The position numbers and the translations under genes were made by a program. Below are positions 5,738 to 7,868 of a stretch of 7,868 nt of DNA, in pieces. The notes beneath the pieces are model-generated. The model had not been told where the DNA came from and made no database searches. It worked only from the letters and a program-made list of their open reading frames with translations. The first letter of the stretch is position 1; every line of letters starts with the position of its first letter. The stretch is from Thermoplasmata archaeon. Lineage in GTDB: Archaea; Thermoplasmatota; Thermoplasmata; Sysuiplasmatales; Sysuiplasmataceae. Where the stretch lies: assembly GCA_021811925.1 (NCBI GenBank), contig JAKAPY010000076.1:1-7868 (forward strand), written 5' to 3'.

Positions 5738-6475
5738 TTGTGGGGGGCGGTATACTACGCATTTGTGGCGACAGCGTACTGGACGTCACATGTCGAGCAT
5801 TATGTCAATTACGTGTCGCAGTACCTCACATTTCTTATCGGTTCCACAAGTAATAACAGCGCAGTGTTTCTCTGGATCATAGTGACTTTTCTACTGGGCA
5901 TATTCTCACTATACCTCACGAGAAGGCACAGGCACTGGGTCACTTTCGGCTTCATAGTTGTACTGGTGGTGCTTGCATCGTTTGCGCTTCGTTCCGTTCC
6001 TTTTTTCAGGGTCAATAGTGTGGTATTTCTCACATCCGTTACAGCCGGGGCCGGGATTCTTGCATTCTTCATAGCCGAATTCTACAGGAGGTCCTACCGA
6101 TACTACATCACAAACCTCAGGATAGCCATGATCAGAAAGTTCCTGACATACAATGAACTCTACATGCGATACGAAAACATAGTAGATGTTGATGTCCATG
6201 TAAGTGTGCTGGGCCGAATTTTCTCATTCGGCAATGTGGTGCCAATAACCGCAGCGGGCCTGGGGACAGGCATGAATGTTTCGGGGCAGGAGAAGATAAG
6301 CGGATCCGTATCAGTCAAGGGAACGGATGTTCCAAGGGCTCTTCCAAGTGAATGCTTTTATGGCGTCAAGCATCCTTACCTCATCCGGAACGCGATTGCC
6401 GATTACGTGAACAAATCGAGCAGTTCATACGAGCTGAAGCAGATTCAGTCGGAGCTCAAGGCCAAAGCTCTCTGA
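5738..6475 (+). CDS. Four-helix membrane protein with a bacterial-type PH domain (bPH2/DUF304-like)
   Basis: TTG at 5738 is the first standard start in frame and gives 245 residues. It would begin inside the first membrane helix, so the true protein almost surely starts about 35 residues earlier. Helices from 5738: the remainder of helix 1 (1-16), about 44-61, 68-88 and 95-113. The PH-like domain follows, from about 119: YYITNLRIAMIRKFLTYNEL, then RYENIVDVDVHVSVLGRIF, then FGNVVPITAAGLGTG. This succession ('Y-x-I-T-x-x-R' opening, 'I-x-D-V-x-V', 'G-R-x-F-x-F-G', 'I-x-T/A-A-G') is characteristic of bPH_2 domains. The last 30 residues form a charged helix (SSYELKQIQSELKAKAL). Function is unknown; the family is generally a membrane-bound scaffold. 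It has its own promoter region and converges on topA. Confidence 0.8.
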   Translation: MWGAVYYAFVATAYWTSHVEHYVNYVSQYLTFLIGSTSNNSAVFLWIIVTFLLGIFSLYLTRRHRHWVTFGFIVVLVVLASFALRSVPFFRVNSVVFLTSVTAGAGILAFFIAEFYRRSYRYYITNLRIAMIRKFLTYNELYMRYENIVDVDVHVSVLGRIFSFGNVVPITAAGLGTGMNVSGQEKISGSVSVKGTDVPRALPSECFYGVKHPYLIRNAIADYVNKSSSSYELKQIQSELKAKAL

Positions 6476-6491
6476 AAGCAAGAGTTGTTTT

Positions 6492-6516
6492 GGGTGAGGT
6501 GGGGGAAACCTCACCC
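6492..6516. terminator. 9-bp hairpin between convergent genes
   Basis: GGGTGAGGT (6492-6500) pairs perfectly with ACCTCACCC (6508-6516) around a 7-nt loop. It starts 16 nt after the PH gene stop and about 110 nt downstream of the topA stop on the other strand. A short T-rich run (TTGTTTT, 6485-6491) precedes rather than follows it on the plus strand. Archaeal termination usually depends on T-runs, so this may instead protect mRNA ends. The rest of 6517-6625 shows nothing recognisable. Confidence 0.4.
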
Positions 6517-6625
6517 TGGAAGGGAATGGAAAGAATAATTCGCCCATCCCTCCCTTCTGATTCTTATTGTACAGTATTCACTATATGAACTTTGCTTTAC
6601 GGGGATCGAGATCAAAATATAACAA

Positions 6626-7868
6626 TCATGCCTTGGAATTTTTCTTCTTGCTCGGGCAGTTCATGTTGGGGCAGAGCTTCCACTTTCCCTTCCTGCCGGA
6701 GCTTACCTCCATCATGGGCGCGCCACATGTTTCGCATGCAGTTCCGAGTGAGTTTATCGTGCCAAACTGAGGCAGGGGGTATGTTACATCGCAGGAGGGA
6801 TACCCTTCGCATCCAAGGAACCGCTTGCCACGCTGTGACCTGACAACACGTAGCTGCTTGCCGCATTTCGGGCACTTGCCTATGGAGCCGGTCAGTCTGT
6901 TCGTCTCGCAGTTGGGGTCAACACATGATTCGACAGGTTTCTGTCCCCTTGTTATCAGCTTGATGAGTGGAAGACCGCATTTATCGCATTCCTTGCCTGT
7001 GGGCTGAATGAGATAACCGGCAGGAAGTGAATAGGTAACCCTGCATTCCGGATAGTTGGAGCATCCGACAAACTTGTTCTGCGGGCCTTCAACGATGCGC
7101 AGATCGCCGCCGCATGAAGGGCATTTGCCTATTCTCTTTTCCTGAAGAATTGCCTCCTTGATCATATTGCCAATCTGCGTATTGTTGGCGTTTATCTCGT
7201 CAACGATTGAGATGAGCATCTCTCTTGATTCGTCGACTACTTCCTTCATCTCCGCCTTACCATCTGCAATTCTGTCCATGTCCTCCTCGAGGTGGGAAGT
7301 CATCTTGCTGTCGCATATCTCGGGGGCGGACTGTTCGAGCGCCGTGGAAACCGATCGGCCCGTCAATGTCGGTTTTATCGTCTGCCCCTGAATGTATTTC
7401 CTGTCAATGAGTTTCTGTATTATCTCATGCCTTGTGCTTTTTGTACCAAGACCCTTCTTTTCCATTTCCCTTATCAGTGAACCCTGTGAATACCTGCTGG
7501 GAGGCCTGGTCTTGTCCTCGTGGATAGAAAGACTCTCCACATCCACAGTATCGCCTTCCTTAAGCTCGGGAACAACCGACTCATTGAATTTGAAGTATGG
7601 ATAGTAACGCCGCCATCCTTCCCTGAGCAGTTCTTTTCCCTTGGCTGCGAAGGGCTCGCCTCCAATCTCAAGGTCGATGTCCGTCTCCCTGTAGGATGTC
7701 TTGGGCGCCACCGTCGCGAAGAATCTCCTGACAACGAGCTCGTATATTGGCCATTCTCTCTTTCCAATCTTCTTCCTGGAGACAGACTCCACTGGATATA
7801 TGGGCGGATGGTCGGTGGTCTCAGTCTGGCCACGTGAGGGTATGAGCTTCTCCTGTGCCAGTATCTCT
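6626..7868 (-). CDS. topA: DNA topoisomerase I (type IA), C-terminal half, partial at right edge
   Basis: The frame is open from the right edge, giving 413 visible residues. The visible part begins ILAQEKLIPSRGQTETTDHP and continues PIYPVESV; 'TDHPPIYP' is the conserved substrate-channel segment just after the active-site tyrosine in archaeal topoisomerase IA, so the catalytic tyrosine lies outside. Next comes the domain IV segment (SRYSQGSLIREMEKKGLGTKS, TRHEIIQKLIDRKYI) found in all type IA enzymes. Four zinc ribbons close the protein: CPSC...GCSNYPEC (about 7040-7128), CDKC...CVDPNC (6905-6992), CPKC...GCEGYPSC (6785-6878) and CETC...CPNMNC (6655-6742). The enzyme relaxes negative supercoils by single-strand passage. 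All cysteine pairs are intact. It ends at a TGA at 6628-6626. It reads toward the PH gene and shares no promoter with the operon. Confidence 0.95.
   Translation of the reverse strand, partial: EILAQEKLIPSRGQTETTDHPPIYPVESVSRKKIGKREWPIYELVVRRFFATVAPKTSYRETDIDLEIGGEPFAAKGKELLREGWRRYYPYFKFNESVVPELKEGDTVDVESLSIHEDKTRPPSRYSQGSLIREMEKKGLGTKSTRHEIIQKLIDRKYIQGQTIKPTLTGRSVSTALEQSAPEICDSKMTSHLEEDMDRIADGKAEMKEVVDESREMLISIVDEINANNTQIGNMIKEAILQEKRIGKCPSCGGDLRIVEGPQNKFVGCSNYPECRVTYSLPAGYLIQPTGKECDKCGLPLIKLITRGQKPVESCVDPNCETNRLTGSIGKCPKCGKQLRVVRSQRGKRFLGCEGYPSCDVTYPLPQFGTINSLGTACETCGAPMMEVSSGRKGKWKLCPNMNCPSKKKNSKA

Noticed and set aside
5575..5853. 92-residue forward ORF beginning MAHLIHLQQAAW
   Set aside because: Its composition is not protein-like (RRRC, Cys-rich) and beyond 5618 it overlaps the convincing PH-protein frame. 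Only its start could matter, through a frameshift.
7158..7837. Forward ORFs of 60-105 residues opposite topA
   Set aside because: They mirror the conserved topoisomerase reading frame and show no family features.
1..7868. tRNA, rRNA, CRISPR arrays, insertion sequences, att sites
   Set aside because: I looked for cloverleaf arms with a T-loop, regularly spaced repeats, transposase motifs and long terminal repeats, and saw none.

Overview
The window looks archaeal. Evidence: TATA-box-like promoters (TTTAAATTA, CATATAAG), Shine-Dalgarno sites of the GGTGA/GGAGG type, heavy use of AGG/AGA arginine codons, and a type IA DNA topoisomerase with the archaeal TDHPPIYP segment. GC is near 50%. A euryarchaeal, possibly Thermoplasmata-related, host is my guess from overall protein style; no sequence feature here proves it.

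Layout. Positions 1-251 (minus) hold the start of a GNAT acetyltransferase that runs off the left edge. A divergent promoter region (252-417) separates it from a compact forward operon, 418-5481, of seven genes with overlapping or nearly touching ends: a VirB2/TrbC-like pilin (418-768), a 34-residue single-helix membrane protein (771-875), a VirB6/TrbL/CedA-like polytopic channel protein with a basic tail (885-2021), a two-helix protein that appears to join a VirB3/PrgI-like part to the N-terminal part of VirB4 (2011-2640), a VirB4/CedB/HerA-type ATPase with intact Walker A and B motifs (2637-4340), an unrecognised soluble helical protein with an internal duplication (4337-5029), and a two-helix membrane protein with a PH-like domain (5026-5481). 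After a gap with a TTACAT-N5-ATGTAA palindrome comes a second, larger membrane protein with a bacterial-type PH domain (about 5618-6475) that has no standard start codon where its coding sequence begins. It converges on topA (6626 to the right edge, minus), a DNA topoisomerase I with four zinc ribbons. A 9-bp hairpin lies between them.

Together the operon encodes the minimal core of a type IV secretion-like machine: pilin, VirB6 channel, VirB3-like adaptor and VirB4 motor. No relaxase, coupling protein (VirD4), VirB11 or outer-membrane parts are visible. That gene set matches the archaeal DNA-import/exchange systems (Ced of Sulfolobales, Ted of Thermoproteales) better than a self-transmissible plasmid. 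The flanking GNAT and topA genes suggest a chromosomal site. The best candidate for an undescribed system is therefore a Ced/Ted-like DNA-transfer pilus in a different archaeal lineage, with lineage-specific accessory proteins.
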